Assembly: GCF_008123425.1 (NCBI RefSeq)
Contig: NZ_VSSS01000032.1
Location: 62,001 to 126,000 of the forward strand
DNA length: 64,000 nt
Direction of reading: 5' to 3'
From: Bradyrhizobium rifense
Lineage (GTDB): Bacteria > Pseudomonadota > Alphaproteobacteria > Rhizobiales > Xanthobacteraceae
The translations under genes were made by a program, and so were the position numbers. The notes under the pieces are model-generated. The model saw only the letters and a list, made by a program, of their open reading frames with translations, had not been told where the DNA came from and did not search any database. Positions 7,463 through 16,423 of the stretch are shown in pieces; the stretch's first letter is position 1; each line of letters starts with the position of its first letter.

Positions 7463-8509
7463 ATGAGCCAAAGGTTGGCGGAGATCCGCGCGTTGCCGCA
7501 ATTGCTCGCGCGCTATCGCGAAGCCGATAGCGCGCGCGGTGCTTTCGAGCTGGTGATCACAGCAGTGCCGTTCCTGGTCATCTGGGCTTTGATCCAAAAT
7601 GCTCTTGACCACGGCTATTGGCTGGGCCTGCTGCTTGAGGTACCCGCGGCGGGCTTGCTCGTGCGCCTCTTCATGATCCAGCACGATTGCGGACACGGCT
7701 CGTTCTTTCGCAGCCGCATTGCGAACGATTGGGTCGGCCGGGCCATCGGTGTCGTGACCCTGACGCCGTACGATTATTGGCGATATAACCATGCACGCCA
7801 TCATGCGAACTCCGGCAATCTCGATCACAGGGGCCTGGGCGACATCGATACGTTGACCGTGCGGGAGTTTCTCGCGCAGTCGCGATGGCGTCGGATACTC
7901 TATCGTCTCTATCGGCATCCCATGGTGATGTTTGGCGTAGGTCCCACGTATTTGTTCGTCTTGAAGCATCGATTGCCGGTCGGGATGATGCGTGATGGCT
8001 GGAAGCCCTGGCTGAGTACAATGGGCACAAATGCTGCCATCGCGGCTCTCGTCGCCGCGGTGATCTGGCTGGTCGGCTATCGGCCATTCCTGCTTGTGCA
8101 TCTGCCGATCACGGTTTTGGCGGCGTCGATTGGTGTCTGGCTGTTCTACGTCCAGCATCAATTCGAGGACACCTACTGGTCCCACGACGGAGACTGGAGT
8201 TTTCACGAAGCTGCGCTGCTTGGCAGCTCCCACTACCATTTGCCGGTTGTCCTGCGATGGTTCACGGCCAATATCGGCATCCACCACATCCATCATCTAA
8301 GCAGCAGAATTCCCTGCTATCGACTGCCGGATGTGTTGCGGGATCATCCGCGGCTCGCTGGCGTCGGACGAATAACTCTGCTCCGGAGTCTGCGGTCTGT
8401 GCCGCTGGTTTTGTGGGATGAGGAGCGCTTGCAGCTTGTCTCCTTTGCAGACGTACGAGCTCGGTCCACGCCCGATCTGCCCGCGACCGCGGACTTTTGT
8501 AACCTGTAG
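7463..8509 (+). CDS. fatty acid desaturase, membrane di-iron type
   Basis: About 348 residues from the ATG at 7463 (GGAAG upstream); ATG 7442 seven codons earlier is an alternative, and the frame reaching 7310 has a non-protein-like leader. The three histidine boxes are present: HDCGHGSFF, HARHHANSGNLD and GIHHIHHLSSRIP, with YDYWRYNH just before box two. Four or so hydrophobic segments surround them. These ligands bind the di-iron centre that introduces double bonds in acyl chains of membrane lipids (PF00487, omega-6/DesA-like). Regiospecificity cannot be read. It stands alone behind operator site 4, which fits stress-regulated membrane remodelling (inference). Confidence 0.85.
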   Translation: MSQRLAEIRALPQLLARYREADSARGAFELVITAVPFLVIWALIQNALDHGYWLGLLLEVPAAGLLVRLFMIQHDCGHGSFFRSRIANDWVGRAIGVVTLTPYDYWRYNHARHHANSGNLDHRGLGDIDTLTVREFLAQSRWRRILYRLYRHPMVMFGVGPTYLFVLKHRLPVGMMRDGWKPWLSTMGTNAAIAALVAAVIWLVGYRPFLLVHLPITVLAASIGVWLFYVQHQFEDTYWSHDGDWSFHEAALLGSSHYHLPVVLRWFTANIGIHHIHHLSSRIPCYRLPDVLRDHPRLAGVGRITLLRSLRSVPLVLWDEERLQLVSFADVRARSTPDLPATADFCNL

Positions 8510-8673
8510 CTCGCGCCCACCGGCATGGCCGTACGAGGCCTATTTCTCATCACGGAAATTTCCGCAAACGCGATAGGTCACCGGCCTTTACATTTTGCGG
8601 TAGCGGCAGCCGGAGCCATGTCTTGCTGAGCTTGTCAATCAGAGCCCGTTCTGCTCAGTAGGGATTTGAAATT

Positions 8674-8689
8674 GCGCAATAATATGCGC
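8674..8689. promoter_or_regulatory. inverted repeat upstream of livK
   Basis: GCGCA-N6-TGCGC in an AT-rich context (GCGCAATAATATGCGC), 45 bp before livK. It could be an operator or part of the promoter; weaker than the sites in the preceding island. Confidence 0.3.
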
Positions 8690-8733
8690 ATGCATCTATC
8701 GACTAAAGTTGAAATTCAGCGAGGAAACCAATA

Positions 8734-9966
8734 ATGCGCAAGCTCACATTGGCCATTGCCGTGATCGCCCCGATGCTCGGTCATGCAGCGTCGGCCGAGG
8801 ACACTCTGAAGATCGGCTACATCGATCCGCTCTCCGGCGGCGGCGCCAGTGTCGGCGAGGGTGGTTTGAAGACCTTCCAGTATCTGGCCGACGAGCTCAA
8901 CGCCAAGGGCGGCATTCTCGGCCACAAGATCGAGATCCTGCCGCTGGACAACAAGACCAATCCGCAGGAGAGCCTGGTGCAGGCCCAGAAGGCGATCGAC
9001 GCCGGGGTTCACTACATCACCCAGGGCAACGGCTCGTCGGTCGGCGCTGCGCTGTCGGACTTCGTCACCAAGAACAACTCGCGCAATCCCGGCAAGGAAG
9101 TGCTGTACTTCAACTACGCCGCCGTCGATCCGAGCCTGACCAACGAGAAGTGCAGCTACTGGCATTTCCGGTGGGATGCGAGCTCCGACATCAAGATGGA
9201 AGCACTCACCAACTACATGAAGGACACCGCCTCCATCAAGAAGGTGTACCTGATCAACCAGGACTATTCGTTCGGCCAGTCCGTTCGCACCGATGCGCGC
9301 AAGATGCTGGGAGCCAAGCGGTCCGACATCCAGATCGTCGGCGACGAGCTGCATCCGCTGCTCAAGGTCACGGACTTCTCGCCCTACATCGCCAAGATCA
9401 AGGCGTCCGGCGCCGATAGCGTCGTCACCGGCAATTGGGGCCAGGATTTTGCGCTGCTGCTCAAGGCTGCGGCCGATGCCGGGCTGAAGGTCAACTGGTA
9501 CACTTATTATGCCGGCGGCGCCGGTGGCCCGACCGCGATCAAGCAGACCGGTCTCGATGGGCAGGTCTTCCAGATCACCGAAGGCTTCGCCAACTCCGGC
9601 AACAAGGGCGCGATGGACTACGAGAAGGCGTTCCGCGCCAAGGTCAATCTGTCGCTGTGGTATCCGCGTGCGGTCAACGAGATGCGCATGTTCAAGGCTG
9701 CGGCCGAGAAGGCCAATTCGATCGACCCCGTGAAGGTGGCGGCGGCGCTCGAGGACCTGAAGTTCGAGGTTCTCGACGGTGGCCAGGGCATCATGCGCAA
9801 GGATGATCACCAGTTCCTGCAGCCGATCTACATCTCCTCCTTCGGCAAGCTGACCGAGAGCGAGCCGTTCGACGAGGAGAGCACTGGTTGGGGCTGGCAC
9901 CTGGTCTCCAGGATCGACACGCCGCAGGCCATGGTTTCCACGACCTGCAAGATGGCGCGGCCGTAA
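8734..9966 (+). CDS. livK: branched-chain amino acid-type ABC transporter, substrate-binding protein
   Basis: 410 residues with a Sec signal (MRKLTLAIAVIAPMLGHAASA, cleavage near residue 21). The mature start EDTLKIGYIDPLSGGGASVGEGGLKTFQYLADELNAKGGILGHKIE is the classic type I periplasmic binding fold of the Leu/Ile/Val group (PF13458). RBS GAGGAA precedes the ATG. It is followed by permease genes livH and livM and ATPases livG and livF in one direction, so it is the binding component of that importer. A stem-loop at 9985-10008 separates it from the permeases and may set the usual excess of binding protein. The ligand may be an amino acid or an aromatic or other carboxylate; the family is broad. 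Confidence 0.9.
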   Translation: MRKLTLAIAVIAPMLGHAASAEDTLKIGYIDPLSGGGASVGEGGLKTFQYLADELNAKGGILGHKIEILPLDNKTNPQESLVQAQKAIDAGVHYITQGNGSSVGAALSDFVTKNNSRNPGKEVLYFNYAAVDPSLTNEKCSYWHFRWDASSDIKMEALTNYMKDTASIKKVYLINQDYSFGQSVRTDARKMLGAKRSDIQIVGDELHPLLKVTDFSPYIAKIKASGADSVVTGNWGQDFALLLKAAADAGLKVNWYTYYAGGAGGPTAIKQTGLDGQVFQITEGFANSGNKGAMDYEKAFRAKVNLSLWYPRAVNEMRMFKAAAEKANSIDPVKVAAALEDLKFEVLDGGQGIMRKDDHQFLQPIYISSFGKLTESEPFDEESTGWGWHLVSRIDTPQAMVSTTCKMARP

Positions 9967-9984
9967 TCACGACGTCTGTCGTTG

Positions 9985-10008
9985 CCCGCGGCCATCATGG
10001 GTCGCGGG
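9985..10008 (+). terminator. intercistronic stem-loop after livK
   Basis: CCCGCG and CGCGGG arms around a 12-base centre, just after the livK stop and with no T-run. It probably stabilises upstream mRNA or gives partial termination. Confidence 0.4.
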
Positions 10009-10085
10009 AGAAGCGGCGACCGGACTATTTTTGATTGGGCGATGTTCACCGGGGCCATCAGGCCCCGGATATCCGTGAGTGCGCT

Positions 10086-11030
10086 GTGCTTGAACTCATT
10101 GTCATTTCGACCCTGAACGGTGTGCTGTTCGGCATGCTGCTCTTCCTGCTGTCGAGCGGGCTGACCGTCATCTTCAGCATGATGGGCGTGCTCAATTTCG
10201 CCCATGCCAGCTTCTACATGCTCGGCGCCTTCTTCGGCTTCCAGCTCACCAAGTGGATCGGCTTCTGGCCGGCGCTGGTGCTGGCGCCACTGCTGGTGGG
10301 CGCGATCGGCATGGCGGTGGAGCGCTACGGTTTGCGCAACACCCACAAGCACGGCCATGTCGCCGAGCTGCTGCTGACGTTTGGCTTGGCGTTTGCCATC
10401 GAAGAGATCGTCTCGATGATCTGGGGCAAGAGCCCGCTCGATTATCGCGTGCCGGCGTTGCTCGATTTCCCGGCCTTCACGATCTTCTCGACCAACTATC
10501 CCGCCTACAAGATCTTCATGCTGGCCGTGTCGGTCATCATTTTCGTGGTGCTCCTGATCGTGCTGAAACGTACCCGCGTCGGCCTCATCGTCCAGGCGGC
10601 GCTGACGCATCCGCACATGGTCGGGCATCTCGGCCATAATGTCGGGCGTGTCTTCATGGCGGTGTTCGGGGTCGGCAGCGCGCTCGCCGCTCTTGCCGGC
10701 GTGATTGCAGGTCCCGCCCTGGTGACCCAGTCCGACATGGCGGCCTCGCTCGGACCCATCCTGTTCGTGGTCATCGTGTTCGGCGGCCTCGGCTCCTTGC
10801 CGGGGGCCTTCATCGCGTCGCTCGTTATCGGATTGGTTCAGACCTTCGCGGTTGCGCTCGATGGCTCGCTGGCGAGCGCGTTCGGGCCGCTCGATCCGTC
10901 GGCGGGACCGTCGGTCCTCACCGATATCTGGAACGTGACGATCGCGCAGGTCGCGCCGATCGTTCCATACCTCCTGCTGGTGATCATTCTGATCGTACGC
11001 CCCATGGGCCTGATGGGGACGCGCGAATGA
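10086..11030 (+). CDS. livH: Liv-type ABC transporter permease LivH
   Basis: The family N-terminus begins at GTG 10086 (LELIVISTLNGVLFGMLLFLLSSGLTVIFSMMGVLNFAHASFYMLGAFFG), giving 314 residues; the frame from 10035 adds a non-homologous leader. The LNFAHASFYMLGAF motif and about eight transmembrane segments are typical of LivH (PF02653). It forms the membrane channel with LivM and overlaps it by 4 bp (ATGA), so translation is coupled. Confidence 0.9.
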   Translation: MLELIVISTLNGVLFGMLLFLLSSGLTVIFSMMGVLNFAHASFYMLGAFFGFQLTKWIGFWPALVLAPLLVGAIGMAVERYGLRNTHKHGHVAELLLTFGLAFAIEEIVSMIWGKSPLDYRVPALLDFPAFTIFSTNYPAYKIFMLAVSVIIFVVLLIVLKRTRVGLIVQAALTHPHMVGHLGHNVGRVFMAVFGVGSALAALAGVIAGPALVTQSDMAASLGPILFVVIVFGGLGSLPGAFIASLVIGLVQTFAVALDGSLASAFGPLDPSAGPSVLTDIWNVTIAQVAPIVPYLLLVIILIVRPMGLMGTRE

Positions 11031-12322
11031 TGAGCACGGCTATGACTTCGACCTCCAAGGTGCCGGCAGAGGCTGCCGGCGGAAGCCTGCGCTTCTATGG
11101 CGTCTGGCTGATCGGCATCATCGTGCTGATCGTGCTGCCGATGATCTTCTCGTCGGGCGGCTTGCTGACGTCGTTCAGCCTGATCGGCATCGCGATCGTG
11201 TTCGCGCTGTCCTACAACATCCTGCTCGGCCAGACCGGCCTGCTGTCATTCGGGCACGCCGTGCATTACGGTCTCGGCGGCTTCGCGGCCTGCCACATGA
11301 TGAATGCGGTGGTGTCGCATGGCTGGCCGATCCCGCTGCCGTTCATTCCGCTGTTCGGCGGCATTGGCGGGCTCGTGTTTGCGATGATCATCGGCTGGGT
11401 CATGACCAAGCGCGCCGGCACGGTGTTCGCGATGATCTCGCTCGGCATCGGCGAATTGGTGGCGTCCTCGTCGCTGATCCTGCGCTCGGTGTTCGGCGGT
11501 GAGTCCGGCATCACCACGGACCGCACCGCCTTGCCGAAGCTGCTGGGCTGGTCGTTCGGGCCGCAGCTTCAGGTCTATTATCTCATCGCCTTCTGGCTGG
11601 TGCTGTCGGCGATCGCGATGTACGCACTGACTCGGACGCCGCTGGGACGGATCAGCAATGCCGTCCGCGACAATCCCGAGCGTGTCCAGTTCATCGGCTA
11701 CGATCCTCACGTCGTCCGTTACATCGCCTATTGCTTTGCCGGGTTTTTCGCCGGCGTCGCCGGTGGCCTGACCGCGATCAATTTTGAGATCGCGAACTCT
11801 GCGCTGCTCGGTGCGATCCAGTCCGGTTTGGTGCTGTTCTCCACCTTTATCGGCGGTACCGCGTTTTTCTTCGGCCCGATCCTAGGTGCGATCCTCGTCA
11901 CTTATCTCCAGCTCGGGCTGACCAATCTCACCACGGCCTGGCAGCTCTATTTCGGCATCATCTTCATCGGCATCGTGATGTATGCGCCGGGCGGCATTGC
12001 CGGCCTGTTGATGATGCATCGTCCGCTGATCCGCGCCGGCACGCTGTGGACGGTGATCCCGTCCTATTTCGTCGCGATCGTGCCGACCATTGCCCTGGCC
12101 TGCGGTGTGATCCTCGCAATCGAGACCGTCGCGCGTTTCTCCGGCGGCGACGCGATCAACCTGTTCGGCATTGCCTTCAATCCGACATCACCGGTGACAT
12201 GGATCGCGGCTGCGGTTCTTGTCGTCGGCGGCGCGTTCGTCGCGCGGTTGACCTGGCGGCGGATTGCGGAGGCTTGGGACCGGGCGGCCACGGTGGCGCG
12301 TGACCGGGGGTATCTCGCATGA
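11027..12322 (+). CDS. livM: Liv-type ABC transporter permease LivM, with C-terminal extension
   Basis: 431 residues. The core has the LivM motif ALSYNILLGQTGLLSFGHAVHYGLGGFAA and ALTRTPLGRISNAVRDNPERVQFIGYDP (PF02653). After the normal end (GGIAGLLMMHRPL, about residue 330) there are two further hydrophobic segments (SYFVAIVPTIALACGVILAIE and VTWIAAAVLVVGGAFVARL), so this LivM is longer than the E. coli form. It overlaps livH and livG by 4 bp each. It pairs with LivH to form the channel. Confidence 0.88.
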   Translation: MMSTAMTSTSKVPAEAAGGSLRFYGVWLIGIIVLIVLPMIFSSGGLLTSFSLIGIAIVFALSYNILLGQTGLLSFGHAVHYGLGGFAACHMMNAVVSHGWPIPLPFIPLFGGIGGLVFAMIIGWVMTKRAGTVFAMISLGIGELVASSSLILRSVFGGESGITTDRTALPKLLGWSFGPQLQVYYLIAFWLVLSAIAMYALTRTPLGRISNAVRDNPERVQFIGYDPHVVRYIAYCFAGFFAGVAGGLTAINFEIANSALLGAIQSGLVLFSTFIGGTAFFFGPILGAILVTYLQLGLTNLTTAWQLYFGIIFIGIVMYAPGGIAGLLMMHRPLIRAGTLWTVIPSYFVAIVPTIALACGVILAIETVARFSGGDAINLFGIAFNPTSPVTWIAAAVLVVGGAFVARLTWRRIAEAWDRAATVARDRGYLA

Positions 12323-13068
12323 CCGCAGCCATCGAAGTCCGCGCCGTCGAGAAACGCTTCGGCAATGTCGGCATCATCCGCGACCTCAATCTCAGCGTCG
12401 CCAGGGGTGAGCGCCACGCCATCATCGGCCCGAACGGCGCCGGCAAATCCACGACGTTCAACTTGATCAGCGGCCACATTGCGCCGACCTCGGGCGAGGT
12501 GAAGCTGAATGGCGACCTGATCTCGGGCCTGCGGCCATTCGAGATCAACCGTCGCGGCCTGTCGCGCTCGTTCCAGGTCACCAACGTGTTCGCGCGCATG
12601 ACCGTCTGGGAGAACGTGCGCTGCGCGGTGCTGTGGGCCACGGGACATCGCTACGCGTTCTGGAAGAACGTCGACAGCCTGCCCGAGGTGCGCGAGCGCA
12701 CGGCGCAGATCCTCGACGACATTCATCTGACGCACCGGCGCGACGTGCCGGCGGGTCTCTTGACCTATGCCGAGCAGCGCGAGCTCGAGATCGGCATCAC
12801 CATCGCCAGCGGCGCCACGGTTGTCATGCTGGACGAGCCGACCGCGGGCATGAGCAACGCCGAGACCGAGCGCGCCGTAGCGCTGATCCGGCGGTTGACC
12901 GAGGGCAAGACGCTCGTGATCGTCGAGCACGACATGAGCGTCGTGTTCGGCCTCGCCGACCGCATCTCGGTGCTGGTCTACGGCCACATCATCGCCTCGG
13001 GCACGCCGGAAGAGATCCGGCGCGATCCGAAGGTCAAGGAAGCCTATCTCGGCGAGGAAGCGCACTGA
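12319..13068 (+). CDS. livG: Liv-type ABC transporter ATP-binding protein LivG
   Basis: 249 residues. Walker A GPNGAGKST near residue 37, the LivG-type Q-loop segment RSFQVTNVFARMTVWENV, Walker B VVMLDEPTAGMS, and the switch His in IVEHDMSVVF. The signature segment reads TYAEQRELEIGITIASG, where the canonical LSGG is weak (LLTYAEQRE), as in other LivG. It energises import together with LivF. The stop overlaps the start of livF (TGATG). Confidence 0.9.
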   Translation: MTAAIEVRAVEKRFGNVGIIRDLNLSVARGERHAIIGPNGAGKSTTFNLISGHIAPTSGEVKLNGDLISGLRPFEINRRGLSRSFQVTNVFARMTVWENVRCAVLWATGHRYAFWKNVDSLPEVRERTAQILDDIHLTHRRDVPAGLLTYAEQRELEIGITIASGATVVMLDEPTAGMSNAETERAVALIRRLTEGKTLVIVEHDMSVVFGLADRISVLVYGHIIASGTPEEIRRDPKVKEAYLGEEAH

Positions 13069-13763
13069 TGCTCGAGGTCAGGGATCTCCACGCCTATTAC
13101 GGCAAGAGCCACATTCTTCAGGGTGTCGATCTCGACGTCGGCGCGGGCGAGGTCGTGAGCCTGCTCGGGCGCAACGGCGTCGGCCGTTCGACCACGGTCA
13201 AGGCGATCATGGGCGAGGTCGCCCCGCAAGGCACGATCCGTTTCAAGGGCAAGGACATTGCCGGCCTGCCCAGCTACAAGATCGCGCATCTCGGGCTCGG
13301 CTATGTGCCCGAGCATCGCGACATCTTCCCGAGCCTGACGGTGCGGCAGAATTTGCTGCTCGGCATCAAGGACACGCGCCGTCCCGGCAAATGGCGGCTC
13401 CAGGACATGCTCGACATGTTCCCAAATCTCGCCGCGCGCGCCGATACGGCCGCGGGCGTGCTATCCGGCGGCGAGAAGCAGATGCTTACGACGTGCCGGA
13501 CGCTGATGGGCGATCCCGATCTGATCATGATCGACGAGCCCACCGAAGGCCTCGCGCCGCTGATCGTCCAGCAAGTCGGTGACCTCATCGCGCGGATCGC
13601 GCAGGCCGGCGTCGCCATCCTCCTCGTCGAGCAGAAACTGTCGATCGCGATGCGCATCTCCAAGCGCGTCTACATCATGGGCCACGGCCGCGTGGTGTTC
13701 GAAGGCACGCCGGACGCGCTCAAGGCGAATGCCGCCGTGCGGCAGGAATGGCTCGAGGTCTGA
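13068..13763 (+). CDS. livF: Liv-type ABC transporter ATP-binding protein LivF, with Arg in the Walker A Lys position
   Basis: 231 residues from the ATG at 13068, which overlaps the livG stop. Signature VLSGGEKQMLTTCRTLMGDPDLIMIDEPTEGLAP, Q-loop GLGYVPEHRDIFPSLTVRQNL and switch region ILLVEQKL are intact. Walker A reads GRNGVGRST (Arg40), where Lys is expected; the codon is CGT. Arg at this place generally impairs nucleotide binding, but some Liv/urea-type ATPases may carry it and rely on the LivG partner. It is otherwise a normal LivF and closes the livKHMGF operon. Confidence 0.88.
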   Translation: MLEVRDLHAYYGKSHILQGVDLDVGAGEVVSLLGRNGVGRSTTVKAIMGEVAPQGTIRFKGKDIAGLPSYKIAHLGLGYVPEHRDIFPSLTVRQNLLLGIKDTRRPGKWRLQDMLDMFPNLAARADTAAGVLSGGEKQMLTTCRTLMGDPDLIMIDEPTEGLAPLIVQQVGDLIARIAQAGVAILLVEQKLSIAMRISKRVYIMGHGRVVFEGTPDALKANAAVRQEWLEV

Positions 13764-13953
13764 CGGCTGCGGCCTGCGCATACGCATCTGTATTCTGCGC
13801 TACATCTCACGCCTGATAATCAAGGTATCGTCCCCGCCGCCGACATCGCGAGCGATGCGGCCGACGGTAACCAAGAACAGAAGTGGGGGACGTTGACCGC
13901 GGCCTTGCGAGCCCGTGCGTCGATGCGCTCTGCCAGGGAAGGAGATGCCGCAC

Positions 13954-15165
13954 ATGCCCGGCCACACATTCAAGTTCATCGGCGGAGCCGTCGCTCTGCT
14001 TGGCGTCCTGGGTGCTGCCTCCGCCGCTAAGGCCGGAAACTACGACACCGGCGCGACTGACACAGGCATCAAGCTCGGCCAGACCATGCCCTATTCGGGA
14101 CCGGCGTCGGCCTATTCCGCGATCGGCCGCGCCGAGATCGCCTATTTCAAGATGCTCAACGACAAGGGCGGCATCAACGGCCGCAAGGTCGATCTTCTCA
14201 GCATGGACGACGCCTACTCGCCGGCGAAGACGGTGGAGCAGACGCGCCGGCTCGTCGAGAGCGACGAGGTTTTGGCAATGTTCTCGATGCTCGGCACCGG
14301 CCCGAACATCGCCGCGCAGAAATATCTCAACGTCAAGAAGGTCCCGCAGCTGTTCCCGTCGAGCGGCGCCAGCCGCTGGAACGATCCGCAGCATTTTCCC
14401 TGGACCACCGGTTCGCAACCGACCTACCGGACTGAAGGGCGAATCTACGCCAGGTGGATTCTGGGGAACAAGCCCGACGCCAAAATCGCGGTGATCACGC
14501 CGAACGAGGATCCCGGCCGCGATTATCTCGCCGGTTTCAAGGAAGGACTCGGCGAGCATGTCAAGCAGATCGTGTCGGAAGCGGTGTACGAGACGACGGA
14601 CGCGACGGTCGACTCCCAGATCGTCAAGTTCAAGGCCGCCGGCGCCGACGTTCTCTTCAACGAATGCACGCCGAAATTCGCGGCGCAAGCGATCAAGAAG
14701 GTCGCCGAGCTCGGCTGGAAGCCGCAGATCATCGTTCCCGCCGTCTCCAACTCCGTCGGCTCCGTGCTGGCGCCGGCCGGGCTCGAGAATTCCGTCGGCA
14801 TCGTCACCGGCGCCTTCCTGAAGGATCCCGGCGATCCGCGCTGGGAGAACGATGCCGGCATGAAAGCCTGGCGCGAATGGATGAAGACCTATAATTCCGG
14901 CGCAGATCCCGCCGACATCTTCAACGTCACCGGCTACACCATGGCGCAGATGATGGAGATGGTGCTGCAACGCGCCGGCAATGATCTCACGCGTGCCAAT
15001 TTGATGAAGCAGGCGCAGTCCTTCAGGGATGTCGAGCTGCCGATGCTGCTGCCCGGCATCAAGCTCAACACCTCGGCCGAGCAGGTGACGCCGATCCGCC
15101 AGTTGCAGATGGCGCGGTTCAACGGAAAATCCTGGGAGCTGTTCGGCGACGTCCTCGGCGAATAG
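13954..15165 (+). CDS. ABC transporter substrate-binding protein, Liv type (second copy)
   Basis: ATG 13954 lies nine bases after a GGAAGGAG ribosome site (13937-13944), so it is preferred over ATG 13945, which touches that site, and over 13915. It gives 403 residues with a signal peptide (MPGHTFKFIGGAVALLGVLGAASAAKA). The mature protein (DTGIKLGQTMPYSGPASAYSAIGRAEIAYFKMLNDKGGINGRKVDLLSMDDAYSPAKTVEQTRRLVESDEV) is a PF13458 binding protein only distantly like livK upstream. It may provide a second ligand range to the same LivHMGF permease. It precedes a CaiB/BaiF CoA-transferase by about 38 bp, suggesting a carboxylate imported and then activated. Confidence 0.88.
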   Translation: MPGHTFKFIGGAVALLGVLGAASAAKAGNYDTGATDTGIKLGQTMPYSGPASAYSAIGRAEIAYFKMLNDKGGINGRKVDLLSMDDAYSPAKTVEQTRRLVESDEVLAMFSMLGTGPNIAAQKYLNVKKVPQLFPSSGASRWNDPQHFPWTTGSQPTYRTEGRIYARWILGNKPDAKIAVITPNEDPGRDYLAGFKEGLGEHVKQIVSEAVYETTDATVDSQIVKFKAAGADVLFNECTPKFAAQAIKKVAELGWKPQIIVPAVSNSVGSVLAPAGLENSVGIVTGAFLKDPGDPRWENDAGMKAWREWMKTYNSGADPADIFNVTGYTMAQMMEMVLQRAGNDLTRANLMKQAQSFRDVELPMLLPGIKLNTSAEQVTPIRQLQMARFNGKSWELFGDVLGE

Positions 15166-15202
15166 GCTCACCGTGATCGCTTCCTCCAACTGCAGTGAAG
15201 AC

Positions 15203-16396
15203 ATGACGACACCAACCGGCCCCCTCAGCGGCATCCGCGTTCTCGATCTGACGAGCGTGCTGTTCGGACCCTACGCCGCGCAGATGCTCGGCGATTGGGG
15301 CGCCGACGTCATCAAGATCGAGCCGCCGTCGGGCGACACCTGGCGCTACACCGGCGTGTTCCGGAACCGCGGCATGAGCGGCCAGTTCATGGCGGTCAAC
15401 CGCAACAAGCGCAGCCTCGCGCTCGATCTGAAGCATCCGGACGGCAAGGCGGCACTGGCCAGGCTGATTCCGACGGTCGATGCGCTTGTCACCAATGTGC
15501 GCCCCGCCGCGATGGCGCGGCTCGGCTTCGGCTATGGGGACTGCGCGAAGCTCAATCCGCGGCTGATCTATGCCGCGGCCACCGGCTTCGGCCAGGACGG
15601 CCCGTGGGCGGCGCGGCCTGCCTTTGACGAGATCATCCAGGCGGCGTCGGGCCTGGCATCATCGATCGGATCGGACGAGGAGCCCGAATTCGTTCCGAGC
15701 CTGATCGGCGACAAGATCTGCGCCATGGCGATGGTCGGTGCGGTGTCGGCAGCCTTGTTCCGGCGCGAGCGCACCGGTCAGGGCCAGATGGTGGAGGTGC
15801 CGATGCTGGAGACGATCGCGGGCTTCAACAGCATCGAGATGCTCGGCGGACATGCGTTCGATCCGCCGATCGGTCCGACCGGCTACAAGCGTATGAAGAA
15901 CCGGCGTCCGGTGAAGACCAAGGATGGTTGGCTGACGATGCTGCCCTATTCGGGCGACAATTGGTGCGCCTTCTTCGAGGCCGTCGGCCGCCCTGACTTG
16001 AGTGACGAGCTCGGCGTCCGCGATCCCGTGCTGCGCTCGCAGAACATCGACAAGGTCTACGACCGCATGAGCGAGATCGGGCCGACCCGCACCACGGCGG
16101 AGTGGGAGGAGCTGTTGCTGCGGCTGGACGTGCCGCACACCGCCTTTGCCCGGCTCACCGAGATCGGCGACCAGCCGCATCTTGCGGCCGTCGGCTTGTT
16201 CGCGGATATCGATCATCCCACGGAAGGGCGGATCCGCCAGGCCCGCCCCGCGACAAAGTTCTCCGAAAGCCCGGCCGGCATCCATCGTATGGCGCCGCGC
16301 CTTGGCGAGCATTCGCGCGAGGTGTTGCGTGAAGCAGGCCTGAGCGACGCGGAAATCGAGTCACTCGTTGCGAACAAGGCCGTCGGCGCGCCGTAA
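15203..16396 (+). CDS. CoA-transferase, CaiB/BaiF (type III) family
   Basis: About 397 residues from ATG 15203. N-terminal GPLSGIRVLDLTSVLFGPYAAQMLGDWGADVIKIEPPSGD is the family hallmark, and the segment LIGDKICAMAMVGAVSAALFRRERTGQGQMVEVPMLE contains the Asp that forms the acyl-aspartyl intermediate in type III transferases. YKRMKNRRPVKTKDGWL follows as usual. It moves CoA between carboxylic acids in the cytoplasm. It is directly downstream of a binding protein and importer, so its substrate is likely what the importer brings in (inference). The GTG start at 15173 would add ten residues without family support. Confidence 0.88.
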   Translation: MTTPTGPLSGIRVLDLTSVLFGPYAAQMLGDWGADVIKIEPPSGDTWRYTGVFRNRGMSGQFMAVNRNKRSLALDLKHPDGKAALARLIPTVDALVTNVRPAAMARLGFGYGDCAKLNPRLIYAAATGFGQDGPWAARPAFDEIIQAASGLASSIGSDEEPEFVPSLIGDKICAMAMVGAVSAALFRRERTGQGQMVEVPMLETIAGFNSIEMLGGHAFDPPIGPTGYKRMKNRRPVKTKDGWLTMLPYSGDNWCAFFEAVGRPDLSDELGVRDPVLRSQNIDKVYDRMSEIGPTRTTAEWEELLLRLDVPHTAFARLTEIGDQPHLAAVGLFADIDHPTEGRIRQARPATKFSESPAGIHRMAPRLGEHSREVLREAGLSDAEIESLVANKAVGAP

Positions 16397-16423
16397 GCCT
16401 GGCGCGCCAACTGACGCTGAGCG

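Noticed and set aside
7205..8296. Minus-strand frame of 363 residues over the desaturase
   Set aside because: The plus strand has three intact histidine boxes; the minus frame has no recognisable motif.
8642..8660. Fifth copy of the Crp-like palindrome near livK
   Set aside because: Only the GCTCAG half matches and the arm spacing is seven bases, not six.
13807..15234. Minus-strand frame of 475 residues over the second binding protein
   Set aside because: Shadow of the Liv-type protein on the plus strand; no domain or ribosome site.
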